Source: Sipunculus nudus (Eukaryota; Annelida; Sipuncula; Golfingiida; Sipunculidae). Taken from it: 64,000 bases of DNA. The number at the start of each line of letters is the position of its first letter. The first letter of the stretch is position 1. Of this stretch, positions 1 to 12,184 are shown piece after piece. The position numbers and the translations under genes were made by a program. The stretch covers positions 3,282,664 to 3,346,663 of the forward strand of contig CM049315.1 in NCBI GenBank assembly GCA_026874595.1. The letters are read 5' to 3'. The notes beneath the pieces are model-generated. The model did no database searches and had not been told where the DNA came from. It was given only the letters and a program-made list of their open reading frames with translations.

Positions 1-1370
1 AAGCGTTGCCCACATGTTTTTTCATGATAATTATTCAAAGAATTTTCTTTAAAGATATCTTTTGGCATTAAGCTGAAATGAAGATATTCCGCCAATTTTG
101 TCCAATGTAGAAATATAACAAATTAACATGTATAAAGTATATATTTTGTGACTCTTTTGCATTTTTAATGCTGATAGACTATTGATGGCATCTTCTTAGC
201 ATAGCTTGACTGCTCATTCCTCCATGGAAAATTGTCTATGTCATTGTTGCGTGTGGTGTTTGTTAGACAACAGTGACATCTTTGGGACGTCACAATGCTC
301 TGTTGTGGGTGACCTTCTATTGAATGACATCACCAACTTGCCTGGCTTTCTCATGAGCAGTTCTCTGGAGATGAAAAAGTAAAAAAATGCTATAACCTGT
401 TTTATCGTATTTTGAATTATTTGTCTTTTACAAAATCAAAGTAAGGCTAGGCATTATTTTTACGCAGGCAGATGGCGGAATAGCTCCTGCAACCTTTGGA
501 CCAGAAATGTTTATAATAATGCTTCTTTTGTATGACAAATCATTCCCTTGGGGAGTGGTAATAAAGGATGCTTATTTACACTCCCCCTTATGATAAAATT
601 AAAAGCTGGTACAGTCTTGAGTATTTTGGCAGTTAAAGTGACCAAAACTTGGTGTTTGTTCTTTCCAGTGATAAAGGTAGTTTAGAAATCGCTTTTCTTT
701 ACAAAATCCTCTTGCAGGTACTTCTATAGACGCAATAGGGACACACAATTACACAATTCTAGAACTAAGTTCTTTAAACTTTTAAGTTTTCAATTTTTAT
801 ATTGAAATGCATTTCATTTTAATGCATTTAACATCAAAGTTTAAAACATTAATGATTTGCAGAGTAACCCCTGACAAATATATGACATTAATATTTGCCA
901 AAAATTCAAAGACATTTAGATTTATATTTTTCTGCCAAATAAATTTTGTTGGTCTAGTTGATTAATCATCTTGAAAATGTATATGTGGATCATTGAAATA
1001 AGAACTAACTTGATAACTGGCTGAGAGTCCTTATCAGTAAACTGTTGGCACCTCATTAGTGAGCTCTGGTTTGTGTCCATAAGCTCAGACTGGTGCTATC
1101 AGCTCTCAGAGCATAATAATAAGGTAAAGCTCAGACAGTTAAACTGGCACCTGTACCCTGGTAGGTTGTTTACCATACCACTGATTTCATCTTGAACATT
1201 TTCAATGATGTTGCTGTGGTGTCAGAATAGGCAAAATTACTAGAACTTTGATGAAAAAAAAAATTAAAATTATAAATGTAACATAGGAGGCTGTAAGACC
1301 ATTGTCACTATACTGAATAGATAGATATGCATCTCAAAGGTAAGCCCAATAACATTAATATTTTATTGTA
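1..1370. other. AT-rich sequence, no feature recognised
   Basis: No open frame with recognisable protein similarity and no clear repeat structure. It may be intergenic or an intron of an untranslated leader exon; nothing in it decides between these. Confidence 0.4.
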
Positions 1371-1823
1371 TCCCCATACAAAGTCGGGGGATACTATGTT
1401 TTCATGACGGTCTAGCCGCAGCCAGGGCCTCATATAAATCTTGTTGGCGCGATAACTCAAAAAATATTTCACAGATCTTTACCAAACTTTGTATATGTAT
1501 AGATATGGGTGAGAGGACAACACCTATTTAAAATAAGCAGGGTTGGCAAACTTCCGGGAAGAAAGGTATTTCTTCCCTTCCCAGGGAAGAAAAGGAAGTT
1601 TCTGGGAAGAAAAGGAAGTTTCTGGGAAGAAAAGGAAGTTAGGGAAGAAACTAATGACTTTTGTCCACATGTTCCCACAAACCTTTATTAATAATATATA
1701 ACATAGCTAAACATGCAGATATAACAGAGCCACAGAATAATGTATCTGTTGTTCAATATGTACACATTGTTATTCATATATAAACACTCAATCTAGACTA
1801 ATATTTTATACAGAACACTGAAT

Positions 1824-2486
1824 TCAATAGTCCAAAACATGGCTTCCACGCAGCATCCTGTATGCAAACACAAGCTTATTTGTACGCTCCACACCAAGTC
1901 TGTTTCGAAGTTTTGACTGGACCATACCCATGGTTGATAACACGCGTTCAATGGATGCAGAGGATGCACATGCTGTGTGGAGATTCACTGCTAACTCGGC
2001 AAATCCTGCAGGTAGAGTAGGGCTGGCTTTCTTGATTCCCCTCCCCTCTGGTCGTAGAGTCTCTAACAATGCCAGGAAGGATGGATGTTCCACAACTGAG
2101 AAGGGAACATTACAGGCGAAGAAAAATCTGGCTAGGTTCTGGTCAATCTTGTTCTTTGAACTCTCTGATGTGCGCAACACATGAGCATCAAGGCCGCCTT
2201 GTGATATCTTCTTGGCAGGTGGTTGTTCGCAGACATCTTCGGAAATCAGTGGGCGCTTATTTCCCACAGGTGCTGTAACACTTGGCTTGCTGGTACACTT
2301 CTTATAGTGATTCTCCATTCTGCATGCTTTAGGCAGCTGTTTACTTTTGCAGTAGTTGCATTCAGCCATCATTTTTCCATATGTCTGGACTTCTGTGTAG
2401 TGAGCCCATACTGGCTTCCTATTCCTGCCACCCTTGTACATTATAAAATCATCAAACTGACAAACTGAGAACAGTGACACTGACAC
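1824..2486 (-). pseudogene. hAT transposase remnant: BED finger fused to hATC end, catalytic core missing
   Basis: The 220-codon open frame has a BED-type zinc finger (C43, C46, H60, C64), then ARFFFACNVPFSVVEHPSF (119-137), typical of the region before the catalytic domain. At about residue 146 it jumps to the C-terminal hAT dimerisation block (about 165-213, with SSASIERVLSTMG and SKLRNRLG). A full hAT transposase is about 600 residues, so most of the RNase H-like core, including its acidic residues, is absent. It cannot be an active transposase. The intact frame may just reflect a recent in-frame deletion. Confidence 0.85.
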
Positions 2487-2602
2487 TTTATCTCACTCAT
2501 CCAGACTGAGGCAGATCAGTTATGTCAATGTTTTATATGGTCAGGTTATATCAGCCCTCCTCTAGACCAGTAACTAAGTAATCTACTCATTAGTGAGCAG
2601 TT

Positions 2603-2995
2603 ACTCAAAATGAACTCAGCTTGAGCTCATCTTAATTACTCAGCTGGAAAACCAACCCCACAGTGCAGGCACCACTGGAGTGTGAGTTGATGTTGAGTTC
2701 ATCCTAATTACTCAGCTCAACTGTCCAAGCCAAACTCCACCCCTGCAGGGTATGTACTCATGTTGAGTTCATCCTAATTATTCACCCAAACACCAGCTCA
2801 AGTCCACTGGAGTGTGAGTTGATGTTGAGTTCATCCTAATTACTCAGCTCAACTGTCCAAGCCAAACTCCACCCCTGCAGGGTATGTACTCATGTTGAGT
2901 TCATCCTAATTATTCAGCCAAACACCAGCTCAACTCTACAAGCCAAACTCCATCCCTGCAGTGTATGTACTCATCTTAATCACTCAGCAGAAGCC
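2603..2995. repeat. Minisatellite inside the hAT element (about 110-bp units)
   Basis: Phrases such as GTTGAGTTCATCCTAATTA and CCAAACTCCACCCCTGCAG recur at about 2690, 2760, 2825 and 2895, giving three to four units of roughly 60 and 120 bp in a higher-order pattern. It lies between the transposase remnant and the right-hand TIR. Confidence 0.65.
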
Positions 2996-4080
2996 AAGCC
3001 TTCAGCACCAGCAACAACAACTCGGCTAAAGACTATACCATCCAGCCCCATCACTCAAATCACATAACAATCACCTACTAAGGGTCTGTTTGCAAGCTTT
3101 TTATATAACAAAAGTTGTCTCTCTGATTTGCACAAATATGATATGCCAAAATGTCACTTGAACAACGTGAATGACAGGTATGTTGTAAATCTATTTCTTC
3201 CCTGGGAAGAAATGGTGGGAACAAAGTATTTCTTCCCTTCCCTTCCCTTCCCTCCGGGAAGATTGTGCCAACCCTGAAAATAAGGTCATGAACTTTACTA
3301 GGAGAATGTCCTTGACCTTGAATAGGTCCAATTTTGGGGAAAATCACACAAATTCTTAAATATCTCAAGAAATCTTGCATGGATTGATCCCAAAATCAAG
3401 TTGATGGAAGATCATGGATAGGGTTGTCATGTTCCAGAAACTGGTGGCGCCACCTATTATTCTTTACTTGTTTTCCTGCCGTTTAATACCCCCAAAATTG
3501 CTACTTGACAGTACTGTGAGCATTATAAGTAAAAAACTAATGGACAGATTTCTTTTAAATTATGCATATACATAGATATGGGTTATGGGATAATGTTTAT
3601 TTAAATTGGGGTCATGACCTTTTCTATGAGAGTGGCCTTGACCTTGAATATTGCCATATATGGTAAAAATCACACAAAATCATTAATTTCTGAATAAGGG
3701 ATGCATGGATTGGTCCAAAAATCAACTTGTTCGAAGATCTTGGATAGTAATGTCATGTACCAGAAACAGGCGCCACCTGTTATTCTTTTTACTTGTTTTC
3801 GTGTCGTTTAATACCGCCATAATTGCCACTTAACAGTTCTGTGAGCATTTTAAGTCAAAAACTAATGGACAGATTTCTTTCATATTATGCATATACATAG
3901 ACATGGGTTAGAGGGTGATGTATATTGAAATTGGGGTCATGACCTTTTCTATGAGAGTGACTTTTTCTGAGTGTGGTCTGATATAAATTGTTGCTGAAGA
4001 TGGGGGGCCTATTCTTAAAGGAGGAGGGGGATTGTCTGGGGATACTATGACACCTGCGGTGCCAAGAAATGTCTAGTTTC

Positions 4081-6362
4081 ATCAATGTTATCCTATAGAG
4101 CTTCTGTAAATGAATATCTATTATAACCAATGCTTATCTGTTCTATCTAACATAGGGATTGGTAACTCCTGAGTGGAAATAAGTATCCCTTAATAATGAT
4201 TTCATAGTCCTTCCCAGCAAGGGATTTTCTTCAGTGTTTGGCAATAATTATGAAATGCTGATATTTCTCTCTAGTACATTACTGTGGGCATGGCAGATAA
4301 TTTGTTTAAGTCTAGCAATATATAGAATGAAATGTTTTAGTCAATCAAATTAAATATATACTCTGCAGATTTAAAGTCTTTTAATCATGAAGTGATAGGG
4401 CAAGATGTCATCTTATCATTTGCATATATCTTGCATATATTGTTTGCATACCCTATTTTAATATTTGTTTGTACCATTCGGCATTCCACAATTCCAGTAT
4501 TTTGTTAATCAACATCCACTGATCACTAGTAATATCAGGATTATACTATTTTTCTATATATTTTTGGCACAAGTGTACGATCTCTGGTTGACTATGACAA
4601 CAAAAGCAACAGCTGAATAGAACCTATACATTTCTGAGAAAAAGTGCTAGTTTACTGCTTATTTATACAAATGGCTGCTAGTACAGTATATTATATAATA
4701 TAAACAAGATAAACCATGTACTAAAAGTAAAATATTATAATTTGTAAAATATGAATTCCAAGTTCCATATTTTTATATATTGATGGTTCATCACTCCATA
4801 AATTTACAGAGAAAAATAATAGATATTTTAAATGATAAACAAAGCCCTGAGATGTTAAAATTAAAAAAAATAATATTCAAAGCATTTTAAATAATCTGTT
4901 AAATAATCTTGTTCAGTCTTGACCTTACCGCCCTTTGTAAGTTGGTAGGTGTACTGAAGTTTAAATAATGATCTGACTGAATGGGGTTAATCTGAGCATT
5001 AAATCCAGCTTGATATCAATTTCATCAGTAAGATGTCTAACATATATTGTAAGGGAGGTTACAGTTGCAAATTTGAATAGATGAGTTGGAATAAGCTTGT
5101 CCTGACAGATAGATGTTCACTTTCATTTTTGCTTCATAATTTCTGACCACTGGTTCCTGGTGTGGGTAACCCCTCGATCAAGCAACACCTGCTGTTAACA
5201 ACTGTTTTTCCCTTGCACCTGTAGTTTTACATTAAAAATGTACAGGTCTTGATGACCACCTGCCATTTGTGACCATCCACTAACAAATCATGGTCAACAG
5301 TAACAACATCACCTACTTTGTAAGACCATTTCTCCAAACAAACTTACTACTACCTGCACATAAGCGGGCAAAAATAGGATGGTGCTGTTCAATATTTCAA
5401 TAGATGGTGCTCCCACTATGCATTGCATAATATGGCCAGATCATTACCCAGGCCACCTTCTGGTGTGAACTTTATCCTTGTGCATTTCATCAGCAAATTG
5501 ATTAGCATGGATGGTGACAAATTGACTAACATGGACAGTACACAGATTTATTTATTGAATGTTTGTCAAAATAATGAAAACTGGTCAGATGCCTGAACAA
5601 TAGTAAATTCGGACCTTTCCTATTGCTTACTGTACATATTGTTACAAGTAATCTTTATTATTACATATTATTACTTGTAGACACAGTTCTTGCACTTGTC
5701 TGCATCTGCCATAGCACCCTAAGATTGGTTCATGTTAACCCCTGATTTGTTTTTGCACCTGATGTCTCACACTGCACAGACTCGGACTCACAGGAGTTTG
5801 ACTCTGCTGTTTAGGGTTTATGGGTGTCACAATCTGACTCCCACAATGCACAGTGGCTTCTAAATACACCAGCTGCTTAGGTAAAACTGTGATTAAGGGG
5901 GTAATGTAATCTGTTCAAATATGTTGGATTTAAATTGTTTTAAGGCAAATAACTTAAATATGGGTGTTGTTGTGGTAAGGACTTCATGGAATAAGTAATA
6001 ATTTTTAGCAAATCTGTGAGCCTATATTGGCATTCGCCATATGTTAACCCATGCTATCTAAAAAACTGTTGGAGCTAGCAGCGGCAAATTTTGTGGAAGA
6101 ATCAGTCACATACTGTTACATGTCAGACTTTATCAGATTGACCTTCTTTTTCTTTGCTATCTGTATTGACTAAGATTTTATAAGGAAAAAGCTAAAAAAA
6201 ATTTAAAAAGCCAAACAGGGCTTAACATTAACAGTTAACCGCTTGCCCAGTGCATGTTAAATTTCCAGAAAATAGTGGGAGGGCAACTAAAAGTCACCTC
6301 CTAATTGCCCGACTGCCAGGTCGGTCTGGGCAAGTAGGCACAACATGAACCCTTATCCAAAG
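4081..6362. other. AT-rich flank, no feature recognised
   Basis: No frame with recognisable protein similarity, no RNA gene and no convincing element ends. Short ORFs here are what AT-rich non-coding DNA gives by chance. Confidence 0.4.
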
Positions 6363-6815
6363 CAGGGTTGGGGTCTAATACGTATTTGTAATTGTATTTA
6401 AATACAGTCAAAGTTTGTATTTATATTTGAATATGTGTTGTGCAAAATGATAATATTTGTATTTAATCTCAATATTTGATGTATTTGATGAAATACTGTA
6501 CGAATACATATGTATAAATGCATATTTATATCTGCCATAATTTTAAAAATTAACTACTACCAAACTTCTGAACAACCCAGAAGACAGCATCAAATCAAGT
6601 GTTTTACTTTTCCCTTTGAAATTATAAATTTTTATGGTGCTGGAAATTAATAAATATTCTGTATAACCTACATTTTTGTATTTGCAATTGTAGTTGATAT
6701 TCTGCATTGGTATTTGTATATATCTTCAGTCACTTGTAGTTGTATTTGTATTTGGAGGAGACCAGCTATTGTATTTGTATTTGTATTTGGCATACTGTAT
6801 TTGACCCCAACCCTG
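6363..6815. mobile_element. 453-bp MITE with CAGGGTTGGGGTC inverted ends
   Basis: The left end CAGGGTTGGGGTC is mirrored by GACCCCAACCCTG at the right. Flanks ATCCAAAG (6355-6362) and ATGCAAAG (6816-6823) match at 7 of 8 bases, as expected of an old 8-bp hAT-type target duplication. The inside is non-coding and consists largely of GTATTT-type repeats. Confidence 0.8.
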
Positions 6816-7059
6816 ATGCAAAGGCCTGAAAAAGGTTGTTTGTGTTCTTAAGTACAATCATTGATTTTTCTAGGGCAAGTAAAAATTCATGTAGGGCAAG
6901 TAAAAGCTAGATAAGTATTTCAAAAGTTAATGTTGAGCCTTGCCAAATTGTTCTATATTTCACAGAAATAATCTAAGAAACAATCTCTCTCAAGTGTGTT
7001 TGAATGGTTCCCTTTACAGGAAGTTACAGGAAGCTGAACTTGGTCATTTTGCCAAATAA

Positions 7060-7520
7060 ACATACTAAAATTACAATTTGTAAAAGGCAGGAGCTATCAT
7101 CACCAAATTTAATGCAAATGTTGGTCTCATGAGTCATATTTGAAATGGAGGTATTGGTGGCGCCACCTGCATCGAACTTTCTTCCAGGGAAAAAGCTAGC
7201 AAAACTTTGAAAATCTTCTTTTCTAAAACCATTCAGCCAAATTGTTCAATATTTCACAGAAATGATCCCAGAGATGAGCGCTTTCAAATTTGTTCAAATA
7301 TTTTGGGTTCAATGAATTTTGGCAGAGTTACAGGAATTTGAACTTAGTCATTTTGCCAAGTAAACATACTGACATTACAGTCTCTGTAATGGCAGGAGCT
7401 AGAATCACCAAGTTTTGTGCAAATGTTGGTCACGACTCATATATGAAATTGAGGTTTATGTGGCACCACCTACATGACTGTTTTTTACAGGCAAACGACT
7501 TGTAATTTTAGGCTCTTTCA
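7060..7520. repeat. Degenerate Helitron-B-related tandem repeat
   Basis: Two units of about 250 bp share the wording of family B interiors: 'catactgacattacagt...ggcaggagctagaatcacc' and a GGTGGCGCCACCTGC-like core at about 7150. No intact ends. Confidence 0.5.
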
Positions 7521-7916
7521 GCAACTAAAATGACTCCTATATACATTAGAATGTTTTTCTGATGAAACTCAACCAAATGGTTTAATTTTCCACAAAAATT
7601 ATCCTACTGTAGGAGTTTCTCAGTTGTATAAGAAAAGAAATGTTTCATTGATTTATTGAGTCATAGAAAACTGAAATTGGTCTTGTGGCAAAGTAAGCCT
7701 ATATCTGACTGAGGGGATCAATAGTCATTTCTTCCAAAATGTTGTTTCATATTCTGTAATAATTATTGGCAATTTGCACAAAATTATTTTCAGGTGGCCT
7801 TATTCAAGTTTACTTAAATAATTTTTGTCTGAATTATTGGACCCTAAACAATGAAAGGACTGAGATACTTTGGTAAACAAAGCTAGTAGGTTTATTTTAT
7901 TAACATACTCAGCTCT

Positions 7917-8355
7917 ACCGGCTTCTGTGGCTCAGGGGTAGAGCGCGGGACTCAAAGCTGGGAGATTGTGGGTTCCAATCTCAGCCGAGGCGGTGAGGTT
8001 TTTCACGGTCGGCCCCCACCTAGGGTGACACTCTGCAGGCTTAATGGGAAGGCTGTGCCCCACAGCCGTGTATCACTCACATACAAGTGCGTCTTTGGGG
8101 GGTTTCTTGGTGTTATGACCCAGAAATGGGAATGATTACAAACCCAGGACCCACATGTGCGGTAGACACTGGGCCTGGGTGACACCAGGAAACAAAATAA
8201 AAATGAAAGGAAGCGAGTGCTACCGCCATGTCAAGTATTCCCAAACCGAAATGGAAACTCTGCAGATGTACATACTTAGATTAAGAATTAGATAAGCCAG
8301 CATTAAAAATGTAGACAGTTGCCTCGACCAAAAAAAATATTAAAAAAAAATAAAA
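7917..8355 (+). mobile_element. tRNA-derived SINE with 15-bp target duplication
   Basis: The head carries RNA polymerase III promoter boxes: box A TGGCTCAGGGG (7928-7938) and box B GGTTCCAATCT (7971-7981). A roughly 370-bp unrelated body and an A-rich tail follow. Exact direct repeats AACATACTCAGCTCT flank it (7902-7916 and 8356-8370). Fragments of the same body appear at 11757-11850 (reversed) and 26460-26575, so it is an interspersed family. Confidence 0.9.
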
Positions 8356-8619
8356 AACATACTCAGCTCTGTGAGCTGTACAGGCAACATATATATTTGT
8401 TGTCCATATCCAACTTATGTGTAAGATAAATCCATGAATAAAATATATCTGTATTCTGATTTAGCTTTCAATAGGCATCTGTTATTATTCCAAACATTTT
8501 GATTTAAATTTTATGAATAAGTCAGCTTAAAAATGTTAGTCTTTCAGTATGTATAAACAGATTTACCAATTGGCCAAGATTTTGTATCTATAAATAGCTT
8601 GGCAGACTGCCAACTATTT

Positions 8620-9300
8620 TAGATATGGCAACAGGTCAAGAGTTCACTCAGTGCAGCCAGGTACAGGTTAAGAGTTCACCCAATGCAGTAGCTGCACCTC
8701 GCACTAGTTCCGCTTCACTTGGGGAGCAGCTGCCTTCCACAAGTGAGCTTGGTCAGCCCAGTACACCTGACTCAAGAGAAGTTTGATGTATCTGCCTGAA
8801 ATTTTGGCCTGTTCATCCATCTTTGATGGCTTTCTCGTACACTAGACTATGTTGCCACCTACAATGCTTTTTGCACAGTGTATGTCCTGGCTTTTTTCTC
8901 AGGAGGGATTTGATATATCATCCTGAAATTGTGAATATCTATACATCTTGGATAGCTTCGTCATATACAAGAATGGTGGTGCTACTTACAATATTTTGTG
9001 CACAGCGTATGTCCCTACTTTTTTCTTAGGAGGGATTTGATATATCAGCCTGAAATTGGCCTTATTTATTCACCTAGGATAGCTTTGTTGTTTACAAGAC
9101 TTGTGGCTACACCTACAATTGTTTTTTGTTTCATGCATCTGGGCACAAAGCTTGAGTGGTTTGAAGTAGCTGCCTGAAATTTTGCATCTCCATACATCTT
9201 TGATGCTTTTCTCATACATAAGACTGGTGGCACCACCTACAATCATTCCTGTGTTGTATGTAAATACATCAAAGGATGCGACTATTTCAGAAGTGTTACA
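8620..9300. repeat. Degenerate tandem repeats related to Helitron B interiors
   Basis: About four units of 120-180 bp repeat a theme of 'catcttggatagctt', 'acaagactggtggcaccacctacaat' and 'ttgatatatcagcctgaaatt', which also builds the B elements at 21746 and 47017. No ends are visible. A C homopolymer (9307-9328) follows, just before the Helentron-like repeat. Confidence 0.5.
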
Positions 9301-9335
9301 AGTGTTCCCCCCCCCCCCCCCCCCCCCCTGTTTTT

Positions 9336-11750
9336 AGCTCAGCTGACTATAAGTCATCTGAGCTATAGTCGTGGTCCATTGTCCGTCCGTCTGTCCGTCC
9401 GTCTGTAGATGTGGCACGTTTTGAAACCGTAAGACCTAGGAATCCAAAATTCAGCATAGTGTTAGATGTCCCCAAGATCTCCTACCAAGCCGAAAACTGG
9501 GTCTTTGCGACTTTGTTCCTTTGAGAAATTAAGGAAAAACCTCAATTTTTTATTAAAAACCTATTTTCACACTTCAGGGCTGCCTAGTATCAAAACCACT
9601 CATCTGTTTTTCCTCATATTTACCATAAATATTCCTCTATATAGTTTATATGTACATGCCTGAAATTATGTCTGTATTATATAATTTAAAAAAGTTATGG
9701 GCCAGAACATAATGCATTTTGTAAAAAATCAGGAAAGATATTTGATCACTTAACACAAAACATGTTAAAGATATGGACTTTTTTTCAAGTAATATAACTT
9801 TAATTAATCAAAATTAAATTGTATACCCAAAATTAGATCAAAATCTTTTAAATTTTTTAAAATATTAACAAAAATAAAAAACTGGTACCTTAAATTTTGC
9901 CTAACTTTGACCAATGCACGTTTTTTTCCTGGAAGTACTGTGGATTTAATTTTCTCCACATGTTTTTGTAAGCATTTTGTCTGTTAACACCAAAAATTTG
10001 AAACCAGTTGATCAAAAACTGTAGATTTTATTCAAGTTCTCAAGCACCATGTAACATATTGTTTACATCAGGCTAGTGTTATGCAGTTTGCAAGAGCTCA
10101 GCTCCCAAGCTTCAGCTCTTGTTCCTAAAATTTGGCATACAATTAGATGTCTCCAAAATCCCCTACCATGCCAAGAATTTTGTCACCAAGACTTAATACC
10201 TTTGAGATATTAATGAAAAACTTCATTTTTCAATTAAAAACCCATTGTTACACTTCAATACTGCCTAATATCAAAACCACTGATCTGACTTTAATCATTT
10301 ATAATATACATGTTTTTCTATACATTCTCTGTGCACATGCCAGAAATGATGTCAGTATTGCGTAATTGTTTTAAGTTATGTGCCCAAACATAATGCACTT
10401 TGTAAAAAAATCAAGAAATATATTTACTCCCTTAACAAGGGGCTTGCTGAAGCTAGGGATTTTTTGTAACATTATTTAATCAAGATTCAATTGAATACCC
10501 AAAATTAGTTCTGAATTTTTTAAAATTTTATAAGTTATTATTATAAATATAAAATTAGTACCTTAAATTTTGCCCAACTTTGACCATTTCACATTTGTTC
10601 CTAGTGAGCTCTGTTTATATAATTTTCATATCATGCACACATAAGGATTTCAGCTTTTTAGTTTAGAAAGCTGAAAGAATTTGGCCAAAAATTGTAGCTT
10701 TTATTAATGTTTATATGAGACCATATCAGACCTTGGCTCTCTCCAGCCACTCTTGAGTCACTTGTATGTTGACTTTGTTGAACTTTCAGCAAATTATGCA
10801 CGCTTGATTCGAGGCATATACTGGGGCAGCCAGGCAGCTTATGGCCAGCCACAGTTGATCCAGGTGTCCAACCCAACTCATCTAGTAGTTTTAACCAACA
10901 ACATAACAATAAATTAATCAATTTTTATTGGTTTTTAATAACAAATTAAAGAAAAATAGAAAAGGAATTTGTTAGTTTATAATGATAGGGAATTAACTTG
11001 CAGTTACTGATGATATAAGAATCTTGTATCGATGGAAAGAATGTCACGTATTCCAAATAACACCATGCAGTCACCTGTGGCATTTTTCAGTACAATTTTA
11101 ATAATAAAAAAGTAAATCATATTATTCATTACTAATCATTAGGGATCATATGAAGGAAATTAATGATAGACAAAGATGCAGTTAATATTATTGATCTAGA
11201 TTCCTTCTGTGTCTAGTGTGTACATTGATGTGAAATTAGTCCAAAATGAATATATTACATTTATTTTTTTTAATATAAATAAAAGCCATAAAACCAGGTA
11301 CTGATGATCATTATTTAAATGTGTGAATTTTGTACATTCTGGATTCTCAACACCATTGTTTGGTGAAAACTGAATAAATACCAGACATGGTGGGAATACT
11401 TTGCAATTGTATTTAAATACAAATATGAATATGTACTCCATTATAAAATTTCTTGCATATAGAATGGGAATTCAGGTAAAAATGAAAGTATGTGAATACC
11501 AGTGCAAATACTTTCCAAATATATTCATGAATGCATTCATGAATACATTCTTTAATATTATTTTAATAATCATTTCAGTTATATTTCATTTTAAAAATCA
11601 TACGATTCTCTTATTATTTTTAATAAAAATTATATCTGGGACAATATTTGTAATTTTTTTAATAAATAGTTAAACTCTTATATTATATGTTCTGCTTATA
11701 AGTTAAATGGCCAAGTCAAAATCTGTGTGACAATAGTACTCCATTTGTTA
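9336..11750 (+). mobile_element. Helentron-like repeat A1 (3' end lost)
   Basis: It begins AGCTCAGCTGACTATAAGTC, whose start pairs with CTGAGCT to form a hairpin, followed by a GTCCGTCCGTCTG tract. The interior matches A3 (28920-31276) closely throughout, but similarity stops near 11750, before the family's 3' end. A reversed SINE fragment follows directly. Non-coding, with two internal units of roughly 700 bp that resemble each other. Confidence 0.7.
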
Positions 11751-11756
11751 ACACTG

Positions 11757-11850
11757 ACTTATCTAATTCTTACCCTTAGTATGATAATGTACATCTGCAG
11801 AGTTTCCATTTCGGTTTAGGACTACTTGGCAGGGCGGTAGCACAAGGGTG
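11757..11850 (-). mobile_element. SINE fragment, reverse orientation
   Basis: Complement of the body of the SINE at 7917-8355: ACATCTGCAGAGTTTCCATT followed by TCGGTTT and GGCGGTAGCAC. Only about 90 bp survives, with neither tRNA head nor tail. Confidence 0.7.
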
Positions 11851-12053
11851 GTCTTTATAGGCAAGTGGTCTCATTAGCTAGGTGGTCATTCAGACAGGTT
11901 CCATGATTCAGATACAGTCGTTATTTAACCATCAATTATTAAAAAGCAACAATTTCATTGTCAGACTACTTTGGGGTCAGTATAAGAATGCACTTACAGT
12001 TTTATGGTCAAATAACTAGACCATGTTATGTTTTTATTTTACTTGGAATATAG

Positions 12054-12082
12054 TGACCGTCATCTGACATCACAAGTCAGCC
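12054..12082 (+). other. PDS5: 5' UTR part of the first visible PDS5 exon
   Basis: A pyrimidine-rich tract followed by an AG at 12052-12053 looks like a 3' splice site, so the ATG exon probably starts near 12054 with 29 untranslated bases. This implies a non-coding first exon and promoter farther upstream, which I could not identify. The bases before the ATG (CAGCC) have a purine at -3. Confidence 0.4.
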
Positions 12083-12184
12083 ATGCCCGGAGGGTCCACC
12101 AAAGCTCCCAAGGTCGACTACCCAGCAGGGTGCAAAGAGGTCGGAGAAGATGTGTCCAAGGATGAACTCGTTAGGAGACTCAAG
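12083..12184 (+). CDS. PDS5: PDS5 coding exon 1
   Basis: Encodes residues 1-34, from [16 protein letters not shown] to DELVRRLK, and ends in phase 0 at a gtaaga donor. The YPAGCKEV...VRRLK run matches the start of the conserved PDS5 N-terminus (YPPGVKE...MVRRLK in vertebrates). The leader before it is shorter than in vertebrates. This ATG is chosen because it is the first in frame after the putative acceptor. Confidence 0.9.

Larger units (their letters stand above)
1538..3276 (-). mobile_element. hAT transposon deletion derivative with TIRs and 8-bp target duplication
   Basis: Bounded by terminal inverted repeats CAGGGTTGGCA at 1538 and its complement TGCCAACCCTG ending at 3276, flanked on both sides by the 8-bp direct repeat AAAATAAG (1530-1537 and 3277-3284). 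Both ends carry GGGAAG-type subterminal repeats. An 8-bp duplication and CAGGG-type ends are diagnostic of hAT. Inside are a minus-strand transposase remnant and a minisatellite. The 1739-bp element sits inside the Helitron-like element, so it is the younger of the two. Confidence 0.9.
1371..4076 (+). mobile_element. Non-autonomous Helitron-like element (family C) interrupted by a hAT element
   Basis: It starts TCCCCATACAAAG after an A, with a hairpin formed by TCCCC and GGGGA. It ends in a short stem (CACC-tgc-GGTG), 11 bases, then CTAG followed by T at 4077. TC start, 3' hairpin plus CTAG and insertion between A and T are the known Helitron end rules. Without the nested hAT it is about 960 bp and non-coding, with an internal tandem duplication of about 325 bp (near 3540 and 3865). 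Confidence 0.65.

Noticed and set aside
284-296. GACGTCA cAMP-response-like site near the left edge
   Set aside because: An isolated 7-base match without promoter context is expected by chance.
7917-7990. Functional tRNA gene
   Set aside because: Promoter boxes are present but the segment is joined to a SINE body and flanked by a target duplication; the acceptor stem does not close.
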